A DNA stretch of 64,000 nt from the NCBI GenBank assembly GCA_005656395.1, contig SRSI01000010.1, forward strand, positions 1,674,001-1,738,000. The letters are read 5' to 3'. The notes beneath the pieces were generated by a model, which saw only the letters and a list, made by a program, of their open reading frames with translations, ran no database searches and was not told the DNA's origin. Within the stretch, counting starts at the first letter, position 1. Each line of letters begins with the position of its first letter. This document shows positions 36,898 through 50,500 of this stretch, piece after piece. Made by a program: the position numbers and the translations under genes. The stretch comes from Strongyloides papillosus. Its lineage: Eukaryota > Nematoda > Chromadorea > Rhabditida > Strongyloididae.

Positions 36898-37441
36898 GAC
36901 ATGGGCGGGTCGGTCGGTTTAGGGTCGCTTTTTAAAATCGACCCGGGTCGACCCAAATCGGCCCGTTAAACTAGTAACATATACCCCTTTAAAAAACATA
37001 ATTTTATTATAATTAAAGAAAATTTTCTATTAATAAAAATATTACAATATATAAATTATAAATGACCCCTTAAAACTAATAAATTGTTCAAATTCTTAGT
37101 AGTTATAAATTAGTTCGTCGACAATTTCTAATATATAATAGTGTTGAACTCTCAGATTTGATGTTAGTTGACTTTATTATTCTTAATTTTTGATAATTGA
37201 CTATGTAAATTAGGTGTTGATAACTTTACTGAACTCTAAAAATGGCCAATATTAATTTCAGAACTAATATTTTTAATATGTTAGAGACAATTATTATTTC
37301 ACTAACAGATTAATTTTCCAAAATTGTCAGTGAATAGTAAAAAACCGACCCTAAAATTTTTTGTAGTTTTGCGTCGACCCTAAAATTTGGGGTCGACCCC
37401 TGACCAATTTTCAAGGGTCGACCAGGGTCGGATCCCATGTC
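36898..37441. mobile_element. MITE-like element with GTCGACCC repeats
   Basis: 544 bp bounded by inverted GACATGGG/CCCATGTC and flanked by TA on both sides, as expected for a Tc1/mariner-type TA target. Both ends carry many copies of a GGGTCG/CGACCC motif, including the palindrome GGGTCGACCC; the centre is AT-rich without coding capacity. The ends are far more GC-rich than anything else nearby. The TIR beyond 8 bp diverges, so the superfamily call is tentative. Confidence 0.6.
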
Positions 37442-37443
37442 TA

Positions 37444-38279
37444 GACAGGTCAATATTTGGATGATTTTTATTATTCTATATCAATAAGGGAATAATTGAA
37501 TTTATTATGATAAATAAAGAAAATCTACTGTTTCGCAACTTAAATCTTAATGTTTGCAATGGACAAAAATATCCGAGTATAGATATAACAAAAAAGTCGC
37601 CCTTAAAAATTTAAAATCTTAAAATTGGTGTTTCAGGATCAAGAAGTATGTATTTCACAAGGATAATAGTTTCTGAGTATATGTAATCGAATATGTCAAA
37701 TTCAATTAAATATATTTGGGGTTCAACATTGGAGAATTCTTAACCATAGATGTTTTTTAAATAACTCAACCGAATGCTATATAAACTAAATTAGACACAT
37801 ATAAACGTTTTTCAGATTTCCTGAGGATGTTTTCAAGAAGTTAGATTGTCTTTGAATTTCATAAACTTAGAAAAATAAAAATCCAAACTCGTTTTGTAAT
37901 CATCAAACGTTTCCAATATAATCCATCTTTGGTATATAGGCAAAGATTGGAAGCAAGATAAACTTTAAGTACTTTACTAAAAATAGTTAATATTTTCATT
38001 TTTATAATTTTTTGTTGAAGTAATAATGCGGTAATCTAAGGAATTTGAAGGAGTACTTAAAAGATAAGTTTATTTTAAGCTTTTATTATACTATATTCTT
38101 CATTTTTAAATCATGAAATTACTCTGGTTGTGAAAGTATTAAATGATCAATTAATTGTATGTTTATGCAATTATAAAATTTAATTTACCTTTTCTACATA
38201 TTTCTAGTGAAATTTTTACATGTTTATTGTTATATTATATAAACAATGAAAATATTGCAATTTTTACAAGTATTTTTTT
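37444..38279. other. Intergenic, nothing recognised
   Basis: AT-rich stretch between the MITE-like element and the small cruciform repeat. No ORF or structure supported. Confidence 0.45.
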
Positions 38280-38391
38280 AAGCTGTATACAGTTAACATA
38301 CAGCTAAGATAGAACTAGCTAGCTTTCTGCATGCCGTACAGGTACTGCTTGTACCTTAGCTGTATACAATTTTGTATATCGCTTACAGCTT
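38280..38391. repeat. Nested inverted repeat (cruciform-forming)
   Basis: 112 bp whose left end (AAGCTGTATACAG...ACAGCTAAG) is the inverse of its right end (CTTAGCTGTATACAA...TTACAGCTT). Each end is itself nearly palindromic, and the centre has further short palindromes (ACTAGCTAGCT, GTACAGGTAC). No target duplication could be fixed. It may be a small MITE or hairpin element. Confidence 0.55.
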
Positions 38392-38423
38392 GGAACTGGG
38401 TTATCAATATTTACTCCAATATT

Positions 38424-38609
38424 TTAAGGGTCTTCTGGAAGGTTATTTAACTCATTACCAATTTGAATTCTTTTATCTAAAATTTGATCTACAATTCTTT
38501 CATTCTCCACTGGATCATCAATATCTCCCATTGTTTCATCAATAGCATCATAAAGTATCCCTCCATTCATATCATTAATATTAGTTTGTTTCACAAAATC
38601 CATCAACAT
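38424..38609 (-). pseudogene. Fragment of a CHMP2/Vps2 (ESCRT-III) gene
   Basis: A 61-residue ORF resembles the middle-to-C-terminal part of CHMP2A/Vps2: M-D-F-V-K-Q-T-N-I-N-D-M, then Y-D-A-I-D-E-T-M-G-D-I-D-D, then I-V-D-Q-I-L-D and E-L-N-N-L-P. A full protein is about 220 residues; the N-terminal helices and the MIM tail are missing. An in-frame TAA lies just upstream (codon 8 before the first Met) and no splice partner was found. It sits between two mobile elements, so a truncated or captured copy is likely. The identification is by eye from remembered family conservation. Confidence 0.55.
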
Positions 38610-38691
38610 TTTTGAATTTACTAGAGATTCGTACGATTATTTATTTTTTTCGTGTTAATAGTTGCATTTTTTATAGCCACAGACATGAAAT

Positions 38692-39269
38692 GGTACTTTT
38701 CCGTTAGATGGCTACCAAAAATAATATGATTAAAAATTAACTAATATTGCTTAAAATTTGCATATAAGCAAAAAACGGTTTTTTACCTGACAAATTGATA
38801 ATAAGAAATGATAATAGTTTAATATCATATTTATTAATATTTAAAGTATAAACTTCAACAAAAAGTTATTTTATTCATTATTTATATTAATTTAATTAGT
38901 TTTCTTCTACTCTCATTATTCTACATTTTAAAATGAACTTCATGAAACGGTATGATTATGTTCGTAGTAAAGAAAGCTTAATCAAATTTCTCTAGGAACA
39001 CGAGTTCATACAAAAAAAATTGTGAAAAAAATAAGCACGATATGAAGCTGGTAATGAGAGATTCTACACGTTGGCGAATATTAGCGATTTTCGCATTATT
39101 GATTCAAAAATTTGATTTTTTAAGGTTTTAAAAATAAAAATTTTAAAAATTTTCCAAAAATAATAAAAATTAAAAATTTACATATTTCAACTACTATATT
39201 CATAAATAACCTCATAACAAATAATTTTATGCATATTATTTTTGGTAGCCCAGCTAACGGAAAAGTACC
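38692..39269. mobile_element. Non-autonomous hAT-like MITE, intact ends
   Basis: 578 bp with about 38-bp terminal inverted repeats: GGTACTTTTCCGTTAG then TGG-CTACCAAAAATAATATG, mirrored at the right end ending CTAACGGAAAAGTACC. Perfect 8-bp direct repeats CATGAAAT flank it (38684-38691 and 39270-39277), the duplication length of hAT elements. There is no coding capacity inside. Perfect TSDs and well-kept TIRs suggest recent insertion. Confidence 0.85.
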
Positions 39270-39277
39270 CATGAAAT

Positions 39278-39905
39278 CTTGACTTTTAATGTTGCAATTA
39301 TAGAAGGAAAAATTTAAATGGTAACTTTCATGATTGGAAACTTTTTACAATAATTTTGAGTTACAATTGTTTAGCCATAACAAGAACAGAATACTAGAAC
39401 GAGGAAAATATTTAAACTACATATTTATTTAGAAATATTATTAAAATAAAAAACTCTAATTGTCAGAAAATTAGGAACCAAAATTGTCTGTCACTTCCAA
39501 TTTTCAGGAAAAAAATTTCATTTTTAGGTAAACATCTAAAAGGATCATGATTTAGGTTTTGGGTATGTGATATTCATATTCGTAGATAAAGGAAATTTTT
39601 TACATATAAGATAATATTTACAATTTATATTGCTAATTAAAGTTTATTTATATTAACATTTCAGTCTTATGATTGAATAAAAGGATATTGTTGTTTTTTT
39701 AAATAGAAGAAATAGGTAAACGATTATTTTACCAGAAAAGAGTCTTAAAATAAAATTGGAAATCATGGTAAGTTCATGTTATTTATTAATATAAATGAGA
39801 AAAACATTTCGAATTTATAAAAACATAAATTTACAATATTATTTCACATATTTGCATGTAAAATAAAAATTAAAGTCTAAATAATGCAATAATAAATTAT
39901 CAAAA
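39278..39905. other. Intergenic, nothing recognised
   Basis: AT-rich 3' flank of the F-box-like gene; no supported feature. Confidence 0.45.
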
Positions 39906-41519
39906 TCACCAAAAACTTTCTTCTATCACATGCTTATAGAAATTCCATTTTCTTATGTTATTAAAAAATACATACCTTCCATCGATATCGAAAAGTATTT
40001 TTGTGAAATTTTTAGAATACGCGTCAATAAGTTTTTGATTCTCTTCTGCGATAGCATTATTCTCTTCAGAAATTTTTTGTTTAATTGCTAAAAGTTCAAT
40101 TGTATTTGGAATCAAATTAGGTAAACGTTCATGACATATTAATGTATGTAAATTTTTTAAAGGTAAAAGGCAATTAGCTTCATAAAATAATACACGATAT
40201 GTTACTAATATTTCTAAATTTGGCAAAAATTCGTTAATTATTTTTGCTACTTCATTTGTTAAAATGGGAACAACAATCAATTCTAATTTATGTACATATT
40301 TTGGCATCAGTGTAAACAAATACTTCAAATTACTACAAAATTTTTTGACATTTAAATTGTTATTCCTATTTATAAATTCGGCGAAATACAATTTAAGATT
40401 TGTTAATTTTGTCAAATTTTTAAGTGACATACAATCTCCATGTATTCGTTCTTCTACTTTAATGTTTTTTTTAATATCAAAAAATAGAAATTCTAATTGT
40501 AATGTTTCTAGATTTGTAAAATTTTGCAGAGACTTCATAATGTCTCGAAAATACTTTGAATTTGCAATTGTAATTGTTAGGGAAGTTAAATACAGCTTTA
40601 TCGGCAGATAAATTGACCTATGAATTGTCCAATTGATATTATTTCTTCCATCTATTGATTCAAGAACATACATAATATTACACTTTAATTTAATTTTGTA
40701 ACTTCTAGTAATTTCTAATATCATATAGACAAAATTAATCAGTCTATCATATTCACAATGTGAAAAATTTAATATTAATGTTGCATTTTTCCTTTTAGAC
40801 AATTCACTAAAAATTTTTTCTAAAATATTTCCATTTTTAATGAAGCGTTTATAATAATATACAAAGAATATACACTCAATTTCAAGTTTATGAAAATTAG
40901 GGAATCCATCGAAAATATTAGATTTTAATTCTTTATACACATTAGTGTTATGTTCCATAAAAATAATATCTGAAACCTTAATATGTGATATATTTTGATG
41001 TTTCATGCTACTCAAAACGTTAAGAATCATTGAAGTATGGTAAGAAAAATCAATCATAAAGTCAAGGATTTTTGTATTACTACGTAATCGACAGTTAAGA
41101 TCCATTTCATTTGATAATTTATCAATAAATAATTTACGCTCATCTTCAGCAAATTCTTCTATCCAATTACTATAGAATATAGTAGTACAATTTGATTTGA
41201 GAATTGTTTCACCAAAATATTTATTAAAAAAATTTTTTTCTAAAAAAAATCTTTCATCTTTTTCAAAAATTATATTATCCATCTTAACTACACTTAAATC
41301 TTCTGGTGTTTCTTCTTTAATCCTAATGTTGACACTTTGAAAATCGTGATAAAATGACATAGTCCTAAGAAATATTTCACTATCAGTAATCCAATTTAAC
41401 TCTTGGCATGTTCTCGATAAGTTACTTATATCGTGAAAAAATGAAAGCATTTTAAAAATTTCTTTTCTAACTAAACCATTATTCATTAAATCTAAAAAAG
41501 ATGCTTCTTTTGGTTTCAT
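39906..41519 (-). CDS. F-box/LRR-like protein
   Basis: Single-exon ORF of 537 residues. The first 50 residues resemble an F-box (G-L-V-R-K-E-I-F-K-M-L-S-F-F-H-D-I-S-N-L-S-R-T-C), which would bind Skp1 in an SCF ubiquitin ligase. The rest is rich in L-x-x-L-x-L strand patterns (F-T-N-L-E-T-L-Q-L, L-T-N-L-K-L-Y-F, L-P-N-L-E-I-L), consistent with irregular leucine-rich repeats that could bind a substrate. There is no signal peptide or membrane span. A TTTTAG lies 10 nt before the ATG at 41519, a possible trans-splice acceptor. Such single-exon F-box-like genes are numerous and fast evolving in nematodes. The substrate cannot be guessed. Confidence 0.6.
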   Translation of the reverse strand: MKPKEASFLDLMNNGLVRKEIFKMLSFFHDISNLSRTCQELNWITDSEIFLRTMSFYHDFQSVNIRIKEETPEDLSVVKMDNIIFEKDERFFLEKNFFNKYFGETILKSNCTTIFYSNWIEEFAEDERKLFIDKLSNEMDLNCRLRSNTKILDFMIDFSYHTSMILNVLSSMKHQNISHIKVSDIIFMEHNTNVYKELKSNIFDGFPNFHKLEIECIFFVYYYKRFIKNGNILEKIFSELSKRKNATLILNFSHCEYDRLINFVYMILEITRSYKIKLKCNIMYVLESIDGRNNINWTIHRSIYLPIKLYLTSLTITIANSKYFRDIMKSLQNFTNLETLQLEFLFFDIKKNIKVEERIHGDCMSLKNLTKLTNLKLYFAEFINRNNNLNVKKFCSNLKYLFTLMPKYVHKLELIVVPILTNEVAKIINEFLPNLEILVTYRVLFYEANCLLPLKNLHTLICHERLPNLIPNTIELLAIKQKISEENNAIAEENQKLIDAYSKNFTKILFDIDGRYVFFNNIRKWNFYKHVIEESFW

Positions 41520-44500
41520 GATTCGACTCTAAAATATATTGATAAATGGTGTGCAATAAAATCAAAGTGTTGACAGATAAATTCTATATAATATTCAAAT
41601 TTTTAAAACAAAAAAATTTAATAAAATTTGATCACGTGGTTAATAGATTAGAATAAATTATTGAATATATTTATAAGTAACAACTTCAATATCACTAATG
41701 AACCTAGGACCTGTATTATACAAAAAATTATAAAAAATGCATATATTTAATTTAAAAATTAACAAAATTTCTTAAATATAGATTATTCACCAAAATTAAA
41801 TTATTTTTCTCTTGAAAATACATGTAAAATACGTATTTATAAATGATTGTAAAATAATAATAGAAAATTACCCGCTTAGATAATGGATAAAGAAAGTAAT
41901 TTTCAAGATTTCAAGTAAATTAAATAATATATCAGTTATTGAGAAATAATTCAAAAAACCATATTATCTAATCTTAGGAAATTTGTCAATTGAATTAATT
42001 ACAAATAATTTAAACTATCTAACATTTCTAAGAAGATTTTGTAATTGATTTTTCATTATATTTGATTAATAAAGGAAATATAATATGTAATTCAAAAAAA
42101 ACCTTTAAACATAATCGGAATACAAATACATCATCTTTAATTTTAATAGTGAAGTTTCGATGCTTGTTTATATTATTTATAAACTGCAAAAATTGCTGAG
42201 AAATTTTAAAAAATGGAACTTTACAATATAAATATTCATTTACAAAATAACATAAAATAATATGAACAAAAAATACTGACACTAATCTAGTTAAAATTTG
42301 CAACTAACTTTATAACTTTTATCAATTATTATTAAAGTAAATAATTTCAAAGTTATTATATGGTATGTTATTTTAAAAAAAATAAATTACGTTAAAATAT
42401 TTATTGTTACAAAAAATATACAGCAGTTTAATAACTTTTGTGTTTAAAAGATCTAATTATTTTAAACTATAATCTTTCTTTATTTTCCCTCTTAAAATCA
42501 GAGAGATTCTTAAATTAGTAAATGCAAAATTACATAAAATTGTAGTATATTCGATTAAAAATCAATAATTAAAGCATATTTTTATAAGTTAAAATTACTA
42601 GAATATTTTATTGTAAAAAAATATAATAATACAACTAACTACATATTCGTGTTTTTTCAAAAGCATTTCGAGAATTGTTTATTAATGTGAAATTTAAAAA
42701 CAGATTATTAATGGAATTAAAAGTTATCCAATATCAACATATATGCAGTCTATCATTAAGTTAAAAATAATTATTATAACTAATAATTAGAGCTTTAATT
42801 TTATATGTTTGGATTTTGATTTTTCATACGTCATCATTAAAAATAAAAGAACATATTAAGTCAAGTTATAAGTAAATAACATACAAGATGTCTCAAAAAA
42901 GGTTTCTGTGATAAAAATTGAGATTTTTGTTTTAAAATAAAAAATGTATACGAAATCTTAGTTTATCCCTGAGGCCTTCATGAAACATCCTATATTATAT
43001 CCATTGAATTATTAAAGCTAGAAAAGAATATTTTAAGGGAAGTAAATAGGAAATATAAATATGATTAATAACAATGTTTATCAAATTTTGGAACATGATA
43101 AAGATGAAATCATCTGATATAATAATTAGACGGAACAATTTCAAAACCTACAATCTAATATACTATAAAATATTTTTAATTTTGCATTCAGTATAGAAAA
43201 TTAGAATTTCAAAAAACCAAAAAAGGTTAGAGTGAAAATCAAGGAAATATAATTTAACTTAAAAGGATGTAAAAAAAATGTTGATTTAATATATATTTAG
43301 GCGTTTTAAATGTAATGATAAAAAATTTAAAAACATCTTGTTATTGTAACTTTCTAATCGTTTTTATGTAACAAAAAAAAATAAAAAAGCACTTTTCCCG
43401 ATAATTATTTCCTTATTATTCAATATAATAAAATGTCAAAGAAATTTAAAAATTATAACAAAAAAATCTGCAACTAAAAACATACCGAGTAAGATTGAAA
43501 TGTATTGGAGAAAAAAGTTATTGCAAAAATTAATTCATATTTCCTTGTAATTAACAGACATTTATGGGAATGAAATTAATAGGAATTTGTAATTATTAAA
43601 AAACATTCATTAATTGTCATAGAATTTTTTATTTAAATTGATATAGATTTACTTTTGTACATGTTTCATTATTCAAAACATTATTGTAGTTATAATTAAA
43701 ATGAATGATATTTTTATTATCAAGTTAAAAAATGTATTCAAGTAAGACTTTATTTAAATTCTACAAAAAATTCATCCCATTTAAACTTAATTTAAACATA
43801 AACATATACTTTCAAATGATTATTTTGAAAATTCCGCTTTTTTCACATAACTTTCCATGACTAATTCTACTGTAAAATAAACACTTAAATGTGTTGACAA
43901 AAAATGTAATGATATTTCTGCATAATTTCTAAAAAATAGACTTTAAAAAGAAGGAAATAAAAATTTTTAAATTACCATAAGAATACTAATTAGTGAAATA
44001 TTTTTTTGACTTGCATATCAATAAATTTTTTCCTTTTAATCCAATTATTATGCATTGTTTACATTAATCTTAAAATCAAAATACATGAAATGCCAAAGAG
44101 AATCAAAGACAATATAGTACTGAATTCCATATTCTTGTTAAAGTAAATTTCAAAGTTTTTTTCGTAAAGTACAAATATAAAAATTTGAGGTTCTAAAAAC
44201 CAAAAATAAAAAAACAGAATAATTATTAATCCCATATCTTATATATTCTGTCATAACATCATTTCAAATTAATATATTAAAATTTCATTTAAGTATATTC
44301 ATCTCCTTTTACTCAGAAAACATTTTTGTTGGCTAATTTTAATTTACATTTTGCTTTATTTTTAACTGTTTTTTCTCACATTTTTAATAAAATAACAGTA
44401 ATGAAATTGAACTTTTTGTTTGTTCTCTGAAAAAAAGAAGTGCTTTTAGACAGACGCTTATTAAGATATGTGTAGGCAAAAAAAAATTGGAGAAAAATAT

Positions 44501-47500
44501 TTTATAATATTTTTTACGTTTTAATCTTTTATTGCATAAAGGTCATGAATATAGATAAGATTTTAAAATTAAAAATTTTAATAGTATGTTGTTAAATATA
44601 TAAATTTGATATAAGTTACTGAAACAGTAGGATGCAATCTTAAAAATATTTATTTGAATTTCTATTTCACTGCACTGGGTAATAATTAAATAATTCAAAT
44701 GATTATCAAATCTTTAAATATAAAACTTTTATAAATAAATGAATATTAAAAACAATTATCTATGAAATGACTAAAGAATACAGTAAATATTTTTTAATTT
44801 TCAAACTTTAAATAAGTTAAGTTATAATTTATTAAAAATTCAAATATTTATCTTAGAAAATTTACTGGAATTGAATGACGTATTATTGACGCTATGTAAT
44901 AGAAAAAATTTATGAAATTTTGTGGAATTACCAGAATATCAGATATTATATTTGGATGTATATTATTTTAGCCAAATTTTTTAGTGTATAATTATTGAAG
45001 AAGATAACCTTTAAAATTTATTAATCATTTACCATGTTAGTTGTTATAAATTTTGGTTGTTTTGTGCAATATAAATATTGAATAATAAAAGCAATTTGTT
45101 TAATTGAAATATATTTAATGAATCATCAGACAAATATTTTTATTTTATGAATGTCAAAGAATTGTTGACAAAACAGAACATTTGATTGATAAGATACATT
45201 TATAACTTATTATAAAATTAGTAATATAAAAAATAACTTTAGAAAAAGATACGCTTAAATTCATCAAATGGCATAATAACAATATGTTATTTTACAATAA
45301 AAATTGTTATATAAATATAATAAAAATTCGGTTAGTATTATTTTATTTTTACATCGAACCTTAAATCATCTGTAAAACATATAAAATAAAATGTAATATA
45401 ATGTGATATAAATTATTCGAAATCAATTAATTTATAGTCAACAAACATAAAACTTGTCTATTTAAATCAAAAAAATATTTACTGTATTTTATTCTTTATT
45501 AAAGTTTGTTAAAAAATGAAATTCGATTCTTCATTACTTCAATTACAATAAAAATTTAAATAAATAAATAATAAAAAAAGTAAAAAATATACTGGTTAGA
45601 GAAATTATGGTAGGTAAAATTTATTTCAAAAGTATTTATTAAAATTTTTATTTAAATTTCTTTAAAATATCTACAATAAAGTCATTGACGGATTATCTTC
45701 ATTTCTTAGTACTATTGTTTCCCTCCATCTATCATAATCTATATTTTCTCACAGATCTCAATATTGTTTATTTTTATAAAATTTATTCAATCATTAGTAT
45801 AGGAAAAAGTTTAGATATAAACAATATATTTATATGATATACTCAATCAACAGATAACATTTTTAAAACATGTACTTTGTGATATACTATAAATATTTAA
45901 CTATGATTATAGCAACTAAAAATGGAGTTTTTGTTTGAATACATTAGGAAACATCAGTTATTATTCTCGTTTAGCGTAACTTTTGTTTGTTTACCAGCTT
46001 TTATAACAAATGAACAGAAGTTTTATTCTCATATATGGTAGTCAAACTTCCTATAATCTATCATTTTCCTAATAGACAAGCTTATAAAATGAGGACTGTT
46101 AAACAATTATATTGTTTCCTATTAAAACTTTCCCTACTTAGACAGTAGTCTTTTAAAAGATATAATACATCATAAGTTAAACTCAAAAAGAAAAATGTAA
46201 TCATGATTATAATGATATGTTCCTTTATTTAATAAAAATTTTTGATTTTAATATATACTTTTTCCTTTCATTAAAACATCTGTACCATCACTTATCTGTT
46301 ATTCATTTAAATACTTCATTAATCTTTTATATCTATCTTCACTTCATCTTACTCATCAATTATCTTATCTTTCTTATATAAAATTAAAAAAATAGTATAA
46401 TTTGTTTTTTAAGTATAAAAAATTTGTTATTAAGTTACTGTTTGTTTAACTAATTTGTCAACTTATGTAAAGCTATTAAAATTTATCCAATTTAAAAAGA
46501 TCAACTAACTTTTAAAAATATTATTTTAAATTTCATTTAGCTAATACAAAAAGAGTTACCGCTAACATGTGCTTTTATTATACCATTTAAAAAGTAAATG
46601 TTATATTATTCTTTAATTAAAGAAATTATGAGCATAATAGTGTTTCGAAACTCTTTGATCAAATAAGATTGATGAAAATTTTTATTTTGTTATGGTAATG
46701 TGACATATAGATTTTAATTTTATTAACACTTTATGCATAGATTAAAGACAATACCTCACATGGACTCCTTTAGTTAGCGCTTTCTACTTTATTTTTAAAT
46801 AAATTCTATGTCTTTTTATTTATTTTCTAAGACTTTTTATAAAATATATTTAATTAATTAGTTTAATTTTACTAACTAGCATATTTAGTCATATTTTATT
46901 TTTTATTATTAATTTTTAAATAAATACACAATAAAATTGCGAATTTTAAATAATCTTAACAATAACCAAATTAACTTGTTGTAAAAAAAATCCCCAAAAT
47001 TTATTTTATAATTCTCTTCACACACTGCTTTCAAAATAATAATAATTTTTACTAATACCTAAATACTACAATACTATGGATAAAAATTTCAAATTTCTTT
47101 TATTTAAAAAGACTCACTATTTTCGATTGAAATAATAATACTCTTTTCACATCTTAAATTAAACATCTTCGCAATGCCTTCACCTCAAACATCTATAAAA
47201 GTATTTGACTGTTGAAAAATAATATTATATAACAGCCATTATAACAATTGCCTATTTTTATTAAATTTATTTGGTGGAAGATATCACAAAATACATGTCT
47301 TGTCATGTTTCATCTTGTATATGTGATATATCAATTTCATTTATTTGGTAACCTATCTTATTCATGAAATTATAAAAACATTTTTTTTTATTTTTTAATG
47401 ATTAAATAAAGTGATATATTATTTTTGTTTAACAAAAACAGATTTTACATTGTAATGTTAAAATATTTTTCACACAAACACTGTAAAATCATTCACTAAT

Positions 47501-50500
47501 TCAATTCACTTTGCATATTTTTTAAGCCTTATGTATATATATATACAACATCTGTCATCCTTAATTACTTCCGACCTTTTCAGTTCACATAAATTATTAT
47601 TCTTTTTTAAATAAATCAAAATCTTTTGTATAAAATTACTTCCATATTTATGCATATCATTTTTTTCCTACAAAATATTCTTTTGAAGTTCATCCCCTTA
47701 AAGTACTAAGGCCGAAATAGTTTAAATAAAAAAGAACATAAATTACGATACAAGTTGTTGGAATGTTACATTTACAATGATTGTTTTTTAAAATAATAGC
47801 ACATTATTGTGTTTTAAATGTCTTTTAACAATGTTATCATCATCTTTCATCTGCCGCAACAATTATTTTTGTTAAATATTACAATAAAGTTATGTGAATA
47901 GTTAAAAGTACGTTAAGTTAAGTATGAAGTTCTTTAATACTCATCAAGGTTATTGTATATACTAACTATTAATAAATAATTAAGACTAATTGGAGATTTT
48001 GCTTAAATACTCTAACCTTTTTGTGAAGACTCTTGTTGGTGTAAATTTAGGTGCATCACATAAAATTCAAGTAGTTTTTATTAACATCTTTATGTTTCAA
48101 GAGTTAAAAAGAAAGTATTAATTGAAAAATTAATTACTTCTTTTTGACACAGAAAATTTGTTATACTTACTATCTAATAAATACTTAAAATTATAGTTTA
48201 AAGCAAGGAACGGTTACTTTGTTGTAGTAATATTTTGATATTAATTAAAGATGATAAAATAATCCTATCAGATTATACATTCATAAAATTATTGTAAAAG
48301 AGACACCTTTTAAATTTCCATCTTCAGGTCATAAAAGGTTTCCTTTAATATCATATGTTTCTCCCTATTATCTATCCTAAAATCGTTCCCTCGAGATAAG
48401 ATTCGACATTAACCACCTGCTATATTTCAAATTATTCCTTCTAATAATGATTTATATATAATCCATTTCATACTTCATGCCTAAGTACTTTACTTATATT
48501 AGTTTAAATTACAGTTTTGCCATTAAAATATCTTACTATAATGTAATCCTTATTTATTCCTTAAAAAGCATTCCAAATACAATTGTATTTTAATTAACTA
48601 AAATATTTTCAATATGATAGCTTAAATCGAATTAACAGAAATTTTATTTTAAACCCATTCTTCTAATTTATGACTCTACACTTTGGATTAATCATTCACT
48701 AGATAAATTACATTTTAAATTAAAATAACTATTATAAAATATACCACAAATATTTTATGATTTAATTATTATAAAAATGTATCAAAGCAAAAATACCAAA
48801 ATGTATTTAATTTAATACTATTATTATGAGTATATTTTCACCTAATAACACATGTGTTTGTTTAATCAGGTTTTTTAACTGTCTTATAAAATGTGTTTAT
48901 AATCAAAAGGTTATCGTCTTGTTCTTTATAAATAGCATAGTAATGTGACTTAAAAAAGTTGATTAATTTATAGGACGCCTTTTGTTCTTTTTCATCCGTA
49001 CTCATACTTTTACACTTTGCTTTTTATATTCGAAAGATGGCACAGAATTTTAATAAAAGTATGTTAAATCAATGTTTCTTCGATGGAATATTCTTAATTA
49101 CTGTACACTTGAGTATACACATATAGGAATTATATATAGTCATTTTCAATGTAACTAATCGTAAAAGTACTTCCTCTTCTTTTCTTATTATATTTATATA
49201 TACCAATTTGTAATAAAAAAAGATAATTAAATTTTAATAAAGTGTATGTATTTTCTTTTCAAAGAATATTATATTAAGGTCCATCAATCTTTCTTTTTTA
49301 TTTATTGTAACATTTATATTCGTGATAAATTATTTTTTTTATTTATTATACCAGTCAAAAAATTAAATTTAATTCATTCTTCTAAATTATATAAAGAGAT
49401 TTTTGTCTCTTCTCAATGCGTGTTAGGTGTAAAAATTATACTAAAATATTATATTACGTTTATTTTCAAAATATCTTATCATTCTACACCTTGATAGTAG
49501 TTATTAATAAAAATGTACAATGCAAAAAGTGGCTTTATTTTGATAGAAATATTTTATTAGTCCATAATATTTATTTTAGTAGAAGTTGAAAACAAAATAT
49601 AGTAAAACATTCATTTATAAGTTAGGTGTATGATTTACATAGTTTCACTTAACTTCTCATGTATAATGACAGTATAATTGATTGACGATCATTTCAAACA
49701 TATTGGCATTATGAGTATTCCTCTTGTTTTTATAATTTGTAAACATGTATCGTAAAGTTTATTATTCCACATTTTACAGTTGTTTATTATCCATTTTTAC
49801 AGCAAATTTAATATATTTTTTATTTTAGTTAACTTTTCCTAATATTATTATCTTCTTACGTAGTTTCAGATAAATTTCTCTTTTTATCATTTGATATATT
49901 CCTTTTAATTTATAAATGATACTTATTAAAAGTATATTTTAACAATTATTTAATATTTCTGTTAATAGATTTTGAAAAATATACTATTTACATTGTCTAA
50001 GTGTTACAAAAAATACACTCTTTGATTACGTAATTATGCCATTTACTTGTATTATATTTTATTTATATTCCTTAAATAGCAATATTTTATGGTATTTCCT
50101 ATTAAAAAGTTAAATAAGTAAATTACATCAAGAAAAAATCCTGTTCATAATATCTCATTACTATTATACTTAATTTTATAGCTATGTACTCTCTCCTCCT
50201 ACAGTTTTTAACTCCTATAATTTAACATTCAAATAACAGAATTTATTTGACAAAACTTTCATAGCATTTCTTTAATCATTCAAAATATGTAAATAAATAT
50301 ATATTTTTTAAATCTTTTTTTATTTACTATATATATCATGTAATATACGTACATGTGCATCGCAAAATCGTTATAATTGTTTTTGTAGAGTTATTTTTGG
50401 TAATGAGTATTATTATTCATTATGTTGACATGTACACCAATCTTTTGTCAAGTAGCCTTTTTTTGACGAAGAAGACATTTATATAATGTTAAAATCAAAA

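Noticed and set aside
42028..42303. Minus-strand ORF of 91 codons in the gene desert
   Set aside because: Phe/Ile/Asn-rich composition expected from AT-rich DNA; no splice partners or domain.
42966..42990. TCCCTGAGGCCTTC resembles the start of the lin-4 microRNA
   Set aside because: Only the first eight bases fit, and no hairpin partner is present.
49246..49494. Plus-strand ORF of 82 codons in the gene desert
   Set aside because: Low-complexity hydrophobic composition and no recognisable content; likely chance.
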